This document shows positions 1-24,084 of a stretch of DNA of 64,000 nt, piece by piece. The position numbers and the translations under genes are program-made. The notes below the pieces were generated by a model. That model ran no database searches, was not told the DNA's origin, and was given only the letters and a program-made list of their open reading frames with translations. Position 1 is the first letter of the stretch, and each line of letters opens with the position of its first letter. Where the stretch lies: positions 5,892,565 to 5,956,564 of the forward strand of contig CM022671.1 in NCBI GenBank assembly GCA_012295275.1, in the 5' to 3' direction. The stretch comes from Chrysomallon squamiferum (taxonomy: Eukaryota; Mollusca; Gastropoda; Neomphalida; Peltospiridae).

Positions 1-499
1 GTCGGAATAGAACTGGTGTCATCTGAGCATGCGCGGCACTGGAAAAAAATGACTGTTTTGAAATGATTCAATAAGGACCAGTCTACAGAATCATCGAGCC
101 AATTTGCTGAATTAACGCATGGCAGAGTTAACCGGCTGCAGTGAGAATCTGACGTCACAATCATAATTAGTTTTATAGAAAGTAGTACGAGCGGCAGACG
201 GTAACGGAAGTGAACAGACGTAACAGGTTTAATCGTGTTTCGCAGACGTGTATGAAAAGTAATAAAAATGAAATTGTCCGAGCTGTGACATGTTATAAAT
301 AATAAAAAAAAAAAAAAATTGCCAGCACAAATTACGTACAATTATTTTTTCAGTCTTTTGTAAATGCTTTTAGTACGGCAATAAAATATTAATGTACGCA
401 TTTATGTATGTTTTTCTCTTTTTTTCTTTATTTTTTTCTGTTTAATTTCTTCTTCTTCTTTTTTTTTTTTTTTCCATCTTGTTTTCATCTGTTTTATAG

Positions 500-536
<37 letters not shown>

Positions 537-603
537 TATCACTGCTACGTCTGCTGATACTACTGCTACTACTTCTACTATTACTACTACTACCACTATA
601 ACC

Positions 604-604
<1 letters not shown>

Positions 605-666
<62 letters not shown>
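605..666. repeat. (ATT)n microsatellite
   Basis: Perfect trinucleotide run; a second run at about 501-533 is separated by an ACT/GCT-rich imperfect stretch. Confidence 0.95.
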
Positions 667-1397
667 GTGACACAATATGACAAAAATCTTCAACCATGCA
701 TTATTCTGGGTCCACCAACCACGGGATAACTGTGACCAGTAATGTTCAACCATCTTTACCAAAATTACGCCCGTAATTTATCTCTTTAAAGAAGTAAGCT
801 GAAAAAAGTGGAAGTTTTATCAATATAATTTCGTATATTAAGACATCGATGTAATATAGAGATTGCCATCTCCAGTGCTTTAATAAAACATCAAACGTTT
901 CTAGCATCGGCATCCATGAATATTTCTCTTTTATGATCAAAGATTGAGGTTTATTAAGTTAGCGTAACAATATTGTAATCAAGGTGGCATTATGTGTACG
1001 GAACCAGTCGATCACCAAAGGGGAGATAAATGTTTACGAGATGAAAATCCATTATTATTAGATTATTAAAATGTATTTGTGGTATAAATATAGCAGGAGC
1101 AATTTGTGTAGTAAGGATTATTATATTTATTATTTCTTAAAGTGTATACTTAGTCGTGCTAAAGTACGTTATAAAAATAATTTGTTTACGTTCAGGCATT
1201 GTTATAAAATTTGTCTCTTGTTTGAGTACTCGCGTACCTATGATGGTGTAAACAGATATCTGAAATATTTTATTTCATATGTACTTATCATGGTATTATT
1301 AAATAATGTAAATGAAATACCTTCTTACATACAGTATATTTCCATCTGGCTTTTGTAAGTTCATTCTTTCCTAATGACAAAGTATGATAAACAAAAG

Positions 1398-1572
1398 TTT
1401 GTATGTATGTATGTATGTGTATGTGTATGTATGTATGTATGTATGTGTGTATGTATGTATGTATGCATGTATGCATGTATGTATGTATGTATGTTTGAAT
1501 GTATGTATGTGTGTATGTATGTATGTATGTATGTATGTTTGTATGTATGTATGTACTTATATATATATATAT
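1398..1572. repeat. (ATGT)n microsatellite with TA tail
   Basis: Interrupted ATGT/GTGT units followed by (TA)n. Several overlapping ORFs here are repeat translations. Confidence 0.95.
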
Positions 1573-2079
1573 GTAGATGTATGTTTGTATTTGAGTATGG
1601 TTATTATATTGTCGTATATTGTGTTTGCTTCAATTTAGACATAATATGAGTATGTATACACACATACACAAACAGACGTATACACACACACACATTCACA
1701 CACACACACATACTTACACATACATGTACATTTATTTACATTTCATAGCAGCCGTTTACTCTGACATATTCATATTTTCAAAAACGATTGTTCATTACAA
1801 ATTCCCATAAAACTGTACCATCAGCAAAGCGTAAGCAATGAAACGGTTCTTGACGGTATTTCCCTTGACCACAAATTTTGCGGTTATTAGAGAACACATC
1901 TGTGTGACTAAAACGGAGGATGAGAAATATTTAAATTTAATGAATCTCCTGAGAAAGTCTATGAGGATATGACGTCATTAATTATCTCTGTGATATTTCT
2001 TACAGCTTATATCTCGTCTTCTTTTTCTTCGTTTCTCTCTGTCTCTCTCTCTGAGTATTATGTATAATATATATGTTTT

Positions 2080-2140
2080 TATGTATGTATGTATGTATGT
2101 ATGTATGTATGTATGTATGTATGTATGTATGTATGTATGT
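2080..2140. repeat. (ATGT)n microsatellite
   Basis: Near-perfect run, then ATCT-type units to about 2171. Confidence 0.95.
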
Positions 2141-2928
2141 GTATATATCTATAGCTATCTATCTATCTATCGATTTATCTATCAATCTTTAATTCAGTCT
2201 ACCTGCGTGTCTCTCTCTGTATAATAATTAAGTAGGTATCTATGTGTTTAATCTGCCTGTTTATTTATATTTTATAATATTTTAATCTGGATTCCTAACA
2301 GACAAATCGCCAGACAGACAGAGATCAATAATCAAGAAAAAAAAAAAAAAACACGAGGTTGTAACATAAGATTGCACCTCAGGTTGATGTTTGATTTTGT
2401 AAACTCGTTCTTTGATGCAAGCAGCTGGGGTCAGTGATTCTAATATTTTATCATCTCCTGTCACAACGTTCGCAGTCTCTTTGTTTCTCTCCAGCGGCTG
2501 ATCGATGCGATCGACTCCCTAGCTAATACGATATGAAAAGAATATGCAGATTGGAAGTCATTACAGTGACCTTTTAATAACGAAGCCACCAGTTGTGCAG
2601 TAAGTGTCCGCCATGTTTGACTAAACGACGCTGTCCTAGCAAACAATAAAACCGAAGTTATTTCCATCGTCTTTTGTCTTCCTGTCATCGACTGGTTCGA
2701 TAAATCGACCAATGAGTGATTTGTTCTTATTAGGTCGTAGCCAATCACTATCAGTGGGTTTTTATTTAACTGCGCTGGTGTGTGTGTAATGAAGTGTGTG
2801 TAAGTTGATGTGAAGTAAGTACACGAAAAAGTCTTGTCAGCGTCTGTCCAGTCTGATAGCTAACACTGGCATGTTGAGTAGAAAGTAGTATTAATATAAT
2901 AATGTGTCGCGTCTGGTTTGTGTGGAAG

Positions 2929-2934
<6 letters not shown>

Positions 2935-3013
<79 letters not shown>
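2935..3013. repeat. (GA)n microsatellite
   Basis: Perfect dinucleotide run of about 79 bp. Confidence 0.97.
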
Positions 3014-3015
<2 letters not shown>

Positions 3016-3654
3016 ATTTATATAGTTTAAATTTGCTGTAAGGGATCTTTCATATACACCTTCCCATAGACAGCAAATTCATGAAGTTCTGGCAGCCACT
3101 GGAAATGGTCAAACTGAAACGCCTTATTCACACAAAAAAAAAATAATAATAATAAAAAATAAAATAATAATAAAAATAATTTTTTTTTTTTTTTTTTTTT
3201 TTAAATTCACTTGTTTGAAGCGAGTAGCAACTTCATTCCCAGAACGTTCTTGAAATGTTTCTGGATGTTGAAACTGCTGGAATCAAAACCCTATGCATTT
3301 TCTAACTGTGCCAACCACAGACACTAAATTTAGTGTCTCAGTCTGTGTTAGATGCGGGCGTGTAATTACAAACACCCTGAGATAGTTTAGTTAATTGTGA
3401 ATAATGCATCAACGTAGAGAAACTCACTTAAATATCACACAGCTTCTTCTATAAGCGTAGCATTAGAAACATTGCAGTGCATCTTCCCACTACCAGTCGA
3501 GATAATAATGAATGGCAATGAGAAATGAAGATGGTGGTAATTTTGAATAAATAAATAAATAAATAAATAAATTATAAACTGCTAGTCTGAAAAATATTCC
3601 TTGTGCTCTCACCAAAATTTCTTTTTGTACTACTGCTTCTATTTATATTTTTGT

Positions 3655-4010
3655 TTACTTCATCTACTGTTACGATTACGTATACTATTACTCACTGCTA
3701 CTATTACGTATACTATTAAATACACTATTACGTCACTATTACGTTTACGCATGCTATTACATCATTATTATAGTTACGTATACTATTACATTACTATAAC
3801 GATTACGTACTCTAGTACATCATTATTACAATTGCATATACTATGACATCACTATTACGTTTATGTATACTGTTACATCATTATTACAATTACGTATACT
3901 ATTACATTACAGCTACGAGTACGCATACTATTACATCATTATTACAGTTACGTATACTATTACATCATCATTACGATTACGTATAATATTACATCATTAT
4001 TGCTACTATA
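3655..4010. repeat. Degenerate minisatellite of TTACGTATACTATTACAT-type units
   Basis: About ten diverged copies of a roughly 30-bp unit containing TACGTATACTATTACATCA. Reading frames through it are periodic and not genuine proteins. Confidence 0.85.
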
Positions 4011-4296
4011 CTTTTACTACCAAAATTACTACTGTCATTTCTACATCTACTAGTATTTCTATTATCACTTCTACAAATACTGCTACCACTATTACTAATA
4101 CCAACACCATTACTGTTACTACTCTTAAGGCAAGTACAATTTACTTTTTCTGTTTATACCTTGAAATAAGAATGAGAACTATTAATACTACTAATAGTAC
4201 TGGTAATGGTACTGTTACTATGACTACTACGACTACAACCATGATGTAGCGACTATGTTTTGTATTTTTTTAACACTACACTGTCTTACTATATAA

Positions 4297-4297
4297 A

Positions 4298-4361
<64 letters not shown>
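4297..4361. repeat. (AAT)n microsatellite
   Basis: Perfect trinucleotide run. Confidence 0.95.
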
Positions 4362-4362
<1 letters not shown>

Positions 4363-5349
4363 AATAAACAAATAATAAACAATGTGGTACATGAAAACAT
4401 TTTTAACCGCTTGACTAAAATTTCACCCTTTTGTCAGATGCGATCAATCACTGATTATAAAATACACTTTTCACGTGAAATTTGATAGATTTTGTTTTTC
4501 AGTTAGGAAAACGGTGTTTGATTATATTTCAAGAATGAATATGTTTTTAATTCAAGATAACGAACAAAGAGGACAATCGAAAATAAGTGAATTTCAATCT
4601 TCTTTGTTTTCATTTCCCGTTATTCCACAAATACGAAACTGCAACAGGTTTGTAGCTTTATCTGTGCTGTCTAATTTTCAAACACAATTCTTTTGTTTTA
4701 GTTTCCTTCCCGACCTGTTTTAGATACCTAAACTACATTAAACTATAGCTCTCTTTAAGTATTTAGTTTTCAGACACATTTAATTCGGGGGTTAATTTTT
4801 TTTTTTTTTTTTTTTTTTTTTTATGCTCAGTTCTCATTTTACGAAACTACATTTAACTGTATCTTTATATATTATTTAATTTTTTCACATTTCGTTTAGC
4901 ACTGTTCTCTAGTCCCGAAAAAAAAAAAAAAAAATTACGAAACTATTAGTAAACTGCAGCTCTGTACATTATTTTAATTTTCAAAAGTCGATCGCTTTGT
5001 TCTAATTTTCATTTCATTCTCGGATTACGAAACTGTTTTTGATTGTAGCTCTACGTGTCGTGGTAACTTTCAAACTGCATGATGGATTATTTTGTTGACA
5101 TCGCTTTCAGAATCGCCTCGTTTTAGCGAACTGGTGTGGATCACTGAGTTTAGTTGAGGTCTCGACTCGTAAACTGCCAGTGACTTGTAATAAAGCTGTT
5201 TTGTTTAACGGCGCCAATAGATAACTTTTGATTAATTTCCTATCATCGAGTATTGAATATCAAACCTTTATGAATTTTACTGGCCTCCCTAGAATGAATT
5301 TTTCTTTTTATCTGGCCTCCTTTTATTTATTGGCGCCGGTTGCACTTTA

Positions 5350-5459
5350 TTGTTGTTGTTGTTGTTGTTATTATTATTATTATTGTTGTTATTTTATTAT
5401 TATCATTGTTATTATTATTATTATTATTAATATTATTATTATTATTATTATTATCATTG

Positions 5460-5496
<37 letters not shown>

Positions 5497-5501
5497 CATC
5501 A

Positions 5502-5554
<53 letters not shown>
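5350..5554. repeat. (GTT)n/(ATT)n compound microsatellite
   Basis: GTT units pass into ATT units with interruptions; explains poly-Ile/poly-Leu ORFs. Confidence 0.95.
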
Positions 5555-5788
5555 GGCAGCGAAACGTCATATATTTATTTATTGACATCACAAGAATGTA
5601 AAGATATTATTTCTTCATTGACTACTGGTTATAAAACGTTTATTGAAGACGTTATTAAAACACTTTCATTAATTTTCTGTTGCGGAATATTTGGCATACA
5701 GGACATAAATTTACATTGCTTTTTTTCAATTATGTATTTGTAACGAGGCCTTGTTGCATATCTAATCCGACGTATATAGTATTCCTAC

Positions 5789-5789
<1 letters not shown>

Positions 5790-5819
<30 letters not shown>

Positions 5820-5930
5820 TGTATGTATGTATGTATGTATGTATGTATGTATGTATGTATGTATGTATGTATGTGTGTATGTATGTATGTACGTACGTAC
5901 GTATGTATGTATGTATATATGTATGTATAT
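5790..5930. repeat. (ATGT)n microsatellite
   Basis: Long near-perfect run with an ACGT-unit interruption at about 5890-5902. Confidence 0.95.
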
Positions 5931-6192
5931 GGATATGGACATAAATATGTACATATTTTATGTTTGTATGTATTAATGTATTTAATTTTTACAAAGTTAA
6001 GAGTAAAATATTTCTTCTGTTTATTCAAGAAAGTAAACGTAGAAATTGGGATATAAACATGTATATGCACACATAAACACGCACAAAAATGCACACACAC
6101 ACACACATGCAAAAACAATTACATTTGCCTTTCCCTTCTTATTACCACGACTAAATAAACTGCTAAATAAAATCATTATTTCTGTCTTTCAG

Positions 6193-6301
6193 GAAAACGA
6201 CAAATTCATTACTAGACGACATAAAAGATCAGCGAAAAAGCGAAACGGAACGCTGAACAGGAAAAACGGGAAAAACCGAATGAGCAATGTGTTAACTCCA
6301 A
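6193..6301 (+). other. Isolated exon-like ORF with good splice sites, basic peptide
   Basis: A pyrimidine-rich acceptor (tctgtctttcag) and consensus donor (a|gtaagc) frame 109 nt open in only one frame. It begins ENDKFITRRHKRSAKKRNG, very basic with dibasic/furin-like sites. No partner exon is identifiable; it could be a piece of a secreted-precursor gene or chance. Confidence 0.3.
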
Positions 6302-8248
6302 GTAAGCTTTAACTGGCAATAAATGGAAGTTTTACAGCAGGAGATCTAACGTGGCTTTCAGTTATTAGAATGTTCAAATTGGCTTTCTTGTGAACGCGTG
6401 TTCCAGTTGGTTCGGAGGACTCAGAAATCTTTTTTCCCCTGAGGCATCGAGGAGGATTGTAATGCTGAGGTTTTCTAATATCTCTCTTCATCTGAACAGT
6501 CAGCGAGACAAAACTGGAGTGAAGACTCGAGGTGTTTTACTACACTAGCGTTGACAAAACGTCCAAGAGATTTGTCCAGCCATATACTAGAATAAACAAC
6601 CATACTGGAATTGTATTTTTATAGCAGCGTCGACAAACATCAGCAAGACTTATCAACAAACTCGAGAGAACGGCCACCTTGGAGGTATGTGAACATAGTT
6701 GGCGTTGACAAACATTTGAGAGTATAAAATAATCACAGAGGAATTTTATTGTTTCTGTAGGAGCTTATTAAACATCTTCAAAGTGTGTTTCTGTTTATCA
6801 TGGACAAGAATAGCGGAGTTATTCTTCTGTGTTATCGAGGACAAAATATATCCTCGACGGTAGATGAACTGTCTTAATAAAGGAAATATATTTGTGGGAA
6901 TAATTCTTTAGTTCCTCACAGAACAAATTAAATTCAAGGGCGACTTTCGAGACGACTCCGGAATTAATTAAAAATCTTGTCAGCTTCATGCCTGCGTCGC
7001 TCGGCGAGCCAAAGGGAAACGTTCTCAGGAATCGAGACAGGAAAATTATCGATAATTTCCAAACAGCACGAGCGGAAGTGAAGGAGAAGTGCTTCCGGAT
7101 TTTAAAAAATCTCATCAACAATTTTCGAACCGTGAATGTGTGAACGTCACACTCGAAAAATATTTTTTTAGGTTTTTTTGACGTGGTCTCGACTGAAATT
7201 TGCAGTAATTCAGTTTCTTTTTCTTTTTCTTTTCTTTTTTTTGGGGAGAACATAAGTAAGAGCTTTTAATTTTTCAAATTTAAAAAAAAAAAAAAATTTC
7301 ATTAAACATAATATTTTAAACGGGTTGAGAGTTTTAAATTTATTTTTCATCCCAACTGTTCAATTTCATAATCCACCAACAGCGACAAAATTTATTTATT
7401 ATTTTTATCGTTGTAAAATTTTTTAATTTTATTAACAAACGGATTGCTGTTTCTCTTGTTAGAACATCACACGTGACTGGGCTCATTAAATATTAATGAT
7501 ATGCGTACTAGACTGCGTTAAAACAACAATAGCCGTGAACTTGTCAGGAAAACGTGATGTAATTAATGAAAATCTTTCCGAGCCTCGAGGCAGGATCATC
7601 ATTATTATTATTATTATCCTTTTCCTATTATCGACAATGGGCAGATAAACTTGTATCACGGCCTCACTGTTTGTAATAAACTCTTCACTGGCTGGGCACA
7701 ACTTTAACACGATTAATCGATTGTTATAAGGATACAAAAAGTATCGATGAAGATCGATTTCTCTTTGCTTGATACAGGCAAGAAAAGATTTTTTCAAAAA
7801 AAAATAAAAAAAAATACCCAAACAAAATCCTTTGTGATGACAGATTATAGAAAAACTTTAAATGACATTTCACGGAGCTCGTGGGATTAATTATATTACT
7901 ACTGTGGAAGAATAATTAATGTAAATTTTTAATGTTCTGGTGCTTGGGTAATTCCTCCAACAGACGCAACGCACCAGTAATATTGAACAGTCACGAAAAT
8001 TATAAAAGAGATTTTAGTTAAACAATATTTTATGAAAACGTCACACTGTGCATTTGGGGTATTATGTAGAGCAGTTTGAAAAATTATTTGTAATTAAGTA
8101 AATGCACGCCTTCGAGAGATGAGCTGATGATATTGCATGACGAAGTAACATGATCAGAACTCCCTTCAACTCGACCTGGTGAACAAAAAAAAAAAAAAAA
8201 AACTTATAATGATGATGTAATGCCAGTCATCTTCTATCGAGTTTAAAT
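6302..8248. other. Upstream flank of the K2P gene
   Basis: No gene is supported. A 144-codon minus-strand ORF at 6819-7253 is unrecognised and has no flanking splice or homology support. The K2P promoter probably lies here, but no core element is clear. Confidence 0.5.
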
Positions 8249-18456
<10,208 letters not shown>

Positions 18457-18519
18457 AACGTGACAAAAATAATAATAATAATAACAAAATATATATATAT
18501 ATAATAAAATGATAAGAAT

Positions 18520-18578
18520 AATAACACACACACACACACACATCCATATATACACACACAATCCCCTATGCATATATC

Positions 18579-18615
<37 letters not shown>

Positions 18616-18700
18616 ATATCGATACACACACGAACACACACACACACAAACACATAAACACACATACACACATATCCATACAAACACACACACACACACA
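18520..18700. repeat. (AC)n-rich tract
   Basis: CA runs with ATA interruptions just after the K2P stop, probably in its 3' UTR. Confidence 0.9.
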
Positions 18701-18965
18701 TATATATAATCGTAACTTTGTCTATATAATAGTAAGCATTAAGCAGTTGTATTCATATTCTGTGTTTTTCATGCATGCTTGTGTTTGTGCGCCTGCGTGC
18801 GTGATTGATTCTTTGAATATTCACGAGCCTCTGTATATATCATTATCAACCACAACAAGAATACCATGATGGTGATAATAACAGCAGCAATATTGTATTT
18901 AAGAATTATATCATTGCATTTCTAAAATTTTACTGTCAACATAACTTTTGTAAAATAGTTTGTAA

Positions 18966-18971
18966 AATAAA
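18966..18971 (+). terminator. Possible poly(A) signal for the K2P gene
   Basis: An AATAAA hexamer about 510 nt after the K2P stop, followed by TTGTTGTTT. The genome is so AT-rich that chance hexamers are frequent; position and strand are the only support. Confidence 0.25.
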
Positions 18972-20199
18972 TCTTGTTGTTTATCGGTCATTCTTTTTTT
19001 TCTCTCCAAATATGTGTGTGTATGTGTGTTCTTGCGTGCGTGCATTCGTGCGTTTCGCAATTCAGATACAAGTAGTGTCAGAATGAGTAAATTTGAGATG
19101 CTTGCATTTTGATGAATATTTATTTCTAGTGTGTGATAAATTTTATCTAAATGTATATAATTTTATTTAGTTTGACGTTATGTATGTATGTCCGTGTGTG
19201 TTTGTCTCTGCCTGAATGTGTACATGTACATGTGAGTCTGTATGTGTGTTTGCAGATGAGTCTGTATGTGTGTTTGTGTCCCGTGTGAGCAGGTAAGTTA
19301 GGAAATTATTTCAGAAGTTTTTATTTCCTATTTTATAAGCAAGAACGAAATGAAATACTGGGGAGAAAACTGAACTCTCAGAATTATACCACTGTTTTGT
19401 AAGGTCACAATGATATTATATGTAGAAACACATTTTTTTTTTTATATATACTTTGTTAAATAAACATTATTATTATTATTATTTTAAGTAAATAATATTG
19501 GTACATGTACATATACACGTTCATGGATACTTTAACATGAATATAATTTTATATAAACAAACATTAAGACATATATATACGTATCAATTTTTGACTGATA
19601 TACATACATGCATACATACAAACATACATACATACATACATTCATACACATATAGACACACGTACATGCATATATTGACACACGTACATACATACAAACA
19701 TACCTAGAGACATACACACAAACAAGTACACACACACACACTTATTCTTCATAAAACTTCCACCATCCATACAGACACAGGTTTCAAGCTGTTTATAAAA
19801 AAAAACACGCAGTAGCTTCATCATTCTTACAAAGATTACAATTTTACAACTCGATGGTTTTGCACAGTTCACCACAGCCTGTCAAAAGTATCCCTTCGAC
19901 AGGAAGACACATGAAAACCAAGCGAACGAAATTAAACAGGAGAAGACAAAGCGACTTATGCATAAATAAACATACCCTGATGATAACCACAGGTTTCGGT
20001 TACTTCTGCGCATTGAGTGAGTGCAGTTTTATAAACAATCACAATATCTCTGTAGCGAAACCAATGTTGTTTTTAAGTTTTTAAAGAACGCCCAGTTTTG
20101 TATTTGTGCACAGCGCGCGTCCTTTGAGATTGATAATGCATGGCATTTCAGACGTCATTTTATTGTCTGTCTTAATAAATAAAATATTTATTATGTATA

Positions 20200-20480
20200 G
20201 TGTTACGGTTATTCAGCATAATGCAGTATTATGTAACGGTTATTCTGCATGACACTGTATTAAAATACTGTTATTCTACGTAACGGTTAGTCTGCACGAT
20301 ACTGTATTAAAATACTGTTATTCTACATAACGGTATAAATACCAGTAATATGGTTATTGTACGTAACGCTATATAACATAGCGATTATTGTTCAGTAACG
20401 CTGCATAACAGTACTGTTATTCTGCATCATATTACATAACACTGTGGTTTTCTATATAACAGTATGATATTATGCGTTAT
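20200..20480. repeat. Degenerate tandem repeat (TAACGGTTATTCTGCAT-type)
   Basis: Recurring GTAACGGTTATTCTGCAT and ACTGTATTAAAATACTGTTA blocks; two adjacent units of about 50 bp are nearly identical (about 20240-20335), others decayed. Confidence 0.75.
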
Positions 20481-21367
20481 GCTGTCATTATAACCATACA
20501 GTTATTCTTATAACTTGACATTGTATCATAACATAACGAAGAAACCCTTTCTCACTTCACAGTCTGTGAAAACCATTTACCATTAAAAAAAATCAAAAAA
20601 CAAAATAAAACAACAACAACAACGATAAAAGAAACATTCTATATCCTGAGATCTTTTCCTGAAACCAAGAATCATACATAACTGGGTTCCTTAGATCATT
20701 CTTTTTCTTTATTCCCCATATATTATCTCTAAAATGAACAAATCGTTGCGAAAGAGTTATTTTAAGTCACGATCGTAAATCTTTGCGTACAAGAAACGGC
20801 AATAACTGATTTTACTTCTGCTTGACCCATCTTGCGTGATGTAGAGCGTTTTTACCACTTTGTTTCTGAAATCTTGTTTATTTACTGTAGTTCAGTTCAA
20901 TCAGTTATTTGTACATCTGTTTTATTTACTGTAGTGTGCTGTAATAACGTTAAATACCTCGGCTGTTACGAGTGCAGAATTTACGACATCTGCGAACGTA
21001 AACGTGTGGTTAAATTACGCAGAGTCCTACACTTTATGACTATCTGGTACATATTTTGTGTATTTATTTGACAGACGATATTGTGAGAATGGCGAAGGAA
21101 GTGAATAAATATGACGTTATTACTTAGAAGGTCATGTCAGATGACGGCATAGGAAAGATTTTGAAAAAGTTCAATATTCTTTTCTATGTACGTAGGATAT
21201 GGTGTTTTTTAAAAAAAAAGAAAAAAAAAAGTAGCAATCTAATAAATAAAAAAATATATATATAATAAATAAAAATAAAAAAGTGGAAAAAGAAATAATA
21301 AAATAAGTAAATTGATAAAATAAAATAAAATTTCCAACATTGTACACGTAATAATGATGATGATGAT

Positions 21368-21368
21368 G

Positions 21369-21408
<40 letters not shown>
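21368..21408. repeat. (AAT)n microsatellite
   Basis: Run followed by AGT-type units and a GAT run at about 21560-21590. Confidence 0.9.
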
Positions 21409-21410
<2 letters not shown>

Positions 21411-22659
21411 TTAGTAGTATGAATAGTAGTCGTAATACAAATAGTAGTAATAGTAGTTCTCGTTGTAGTAAAATTAAGAGTAGTAGTAGTAGTAAGAAAA
21501 AAAAGAATTACAATAACAACAACAAACATAAATAATAACACAGATACTTCATGCAACAGCGATGATGATGATGATGATGATGATGATGATAATGACGCTG
21601 TTGTTGATAATCACAGCGTTTACTATTATAAACACGATTTTATTATTAACCTCTTTAAATTAAATATTTATACAACAGCAATGACAGCAATTTTAAAAAC
21701 CTTTGAAATTGAATAATAGTAATAATAGTAATAATTGTAATATGATCAACAGTACAATTGCCCTAATACGCTCGATTTCAGACTTTAACAAGATCTAATG
21801 ATGGCATCTGAATAAAACCCCAATTCGACGGATAATTTTCTTCGTCTACTATTTTTTTTTTCACTTTCTCAATCTTTCCTTTTCAACCCTCGAGCAAAAA
21901 AACATCAGTTTTAATCAGAAAAAAAAAATACTTAAAAAAAAAAAAAAAAATTGAATTTTCTTGATTTATTTTAATGCATCGAATTTAAAACGAAAATGAA
22001 GAAACACTTTTTAGAAATTGGACGTAAACTGTCTTATTTTAAGACATCAATATTAATTCAAAATGGCAAAAAAAAAAAAAAAAAAAAAAATAAGATCTTG
22101 TAGAAAACTTGATTTATTTTCGGGTATTGATTTATGGCAGTTCTGCTTCTGAAGTCATTAGACCACAAATGGAAAGACAAATTTATTAATAATCTACGCA
22201 ACCGTAAGAAATATTTTTGAAGCCAGTTTAAATTTATAGTCAGAAAACGTTCTGTCGCTGAAGAGCCTAAAGCGTGTTGCAATGGCTAATAAACTGACAC
22301 TGTAGTCTTCAGTCGATTTTCTTGATGATCGAAAATAACACGTCGCCATTTTCAAAGACAACGATTTTCTTCATAAACACCAGGCGTGGTTGTTTCAAGT
22401 TATAATCATCGTCCAGTAAGCTTTTCAGTCAATTAGGTTTTACAGAGGAAAGAAAAAGAAAAATGATTAGGAAGAAGTAAAATTGATGTACGAGAGCAAA
22501 CATCTGTGTTTGTTATTTACGTGCCGATGAAAAGACTCGCGGATATTTTGCAGTTTTGTATTGAACTTAGTTTAGACACTGTTAGACGTACATTATTTAT
22601 TTATTTATTTATTATTTATTATTTATATTTAATAACAACAATAACAACAACAACAACAA

Positions 22660-22772
22660 ATAATTACTTTAATTATATATTTCAGACGAGATAAATTCTT
22701 ATAAATAAAAGCAAAAAATTGATAACAAAATACAAAATGATACAATAGGAAAATATCTGTAACTAATATTAA

Positions 22773-22825
<53 letters not shown>

Positions 22826-23085
22826 AACAACAACAATACAATTATCAATCAGTATTTTTATTGCACCTACAAGATATACTGATATATTACAGAACAAGAA
22901 AATGTTATGACCTGAATTAATTTAATACAAAATTCTGCTACCAGTGAAATGTCATACATGTATAATATATTCTTTCATATAATTATTATAATTATATATT
23001 TCAGACTGGAGACAAACTCTCTTAAGAAATGGTAAAAAAAAATGAAAACAAAATTAAAAATGATTCAACAGGTAAATAACTGTAT

Positions 23086-23160
<75 letters not shown>

Positions 23161-23310
23161 TTAATAATAATCATCATCATCATAATAATATAATAATTAC
23201 AATAATGGAATGATCAGTTAGTATTTTTATTACAGAAAAAGATAGTTACTGTTACTAATGTATCACAGTCAAAATGTTGATGGCAGTGAAATATCATAGA
23301 TGTATATACT
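22660..23310. repeat. Two diverged direct copies of a repeat carrying (AAT)n
   Basis: Copy A (about 22660-22960) and copy B (about 22975-23310) share, in order, ATTATATATTTCAGAC, an A-rich stretch ending ATGATNCAACAG-like, (AAT)n, CAGTNAGTATTTTTATT and CAGTGAAATNTCATA. Confidence 0.7.
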
Positions 23311-23607
23311 TGCATATATATATTATACAAAGTATGTGGACAAACTTCTGTAGTACATGACCAAACTATGAAAAAAAGACTAAATTAGATGACTGAAGTT
23401 TATCCACACACAGAGAAATAAGAGTTTTATTTTTAAATAAATATCTAAATGTAGAAATCATATCAACGTTGGGTGGAATTGATTTCAGTATATTCCAGTA
23501 CATATCATTTATTTGATAACTTACACATATACAATTCAGATTAATGTAATAATAAAATTGAAAAAAATAAACTAATAAAATAATAAAATAATATTAATAA
23601 TAGTAGT

Positions 23608-23656
<49 letters not shown>

Positions 23657-24084
23657 TAATTTACTAACAGTGATACTGTTAAAATTGTATTTTCCATTAT
23701 ACTGCTATTAAAGAATTTGTTAAAGCAAAAATAAATATTTTATTATTATTACTATAATTAAATTTCTTCTGTTTTATATTATTATAGAATTTTAAAAACA
23801 GTACCCTAGAAACACATTAAAAAATAAAAATAAATAAAACATTTCATTAAAAACATTTTCAGTAATTTATACATTGTTATGCTTGTTCACCTATGTCAAT
23901 GACTCAAAAGTTATTTTACCATAATATTATTTTATTAAGAAATCCTGTTTCCACTAACTAAAATTTAATAAATAAAAATATAGGTCTAAAATAATAAAAT
24001 TGATAAAAATACATGAATTTAAAAAAATAATACAATGAAAATGTACATTTTGGTCCACTCTGTATAATAAATGTTTTTATCATA

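Larger units (their letters stand above)
1..6192. other. Gene-free, repeat-rich flank
   Basis: No supportable gene. Contents: CRE palindromes at 150-157 and 1970-1977, trinucleotide and ATGT tracts, (GA)n, a 3.66-4.01 kb minisatellite, and homopolymer runs. ORFs at 4475-4723 and 2461-2748 (- strand) have no recognisable product. Confidence 0.7.

Noticed and set aside
402-762. Poly-Ile and poly-Asn reading frames on the minus strand
   Set aside because: Pure translations of (ATT)n; same reasoning for similar ORFs at 5228-5743, 13109-13348, 15390-16127, 29488-30121, 37046-37411, 51572-51778 and 59388-59782.
5680-6118. YVCM/HTYI repeat ORFs
   Set aside because: Translation of (ATGT)n in both directions; no splice, homology or composition support. 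Same for 1288-1649 and 50856-51405.
6819-7253. 144-codon minus-strand ORF
   Set aside because: Lys/Phe-rich, no recognisable motif, no splice or neighbouring exon support.
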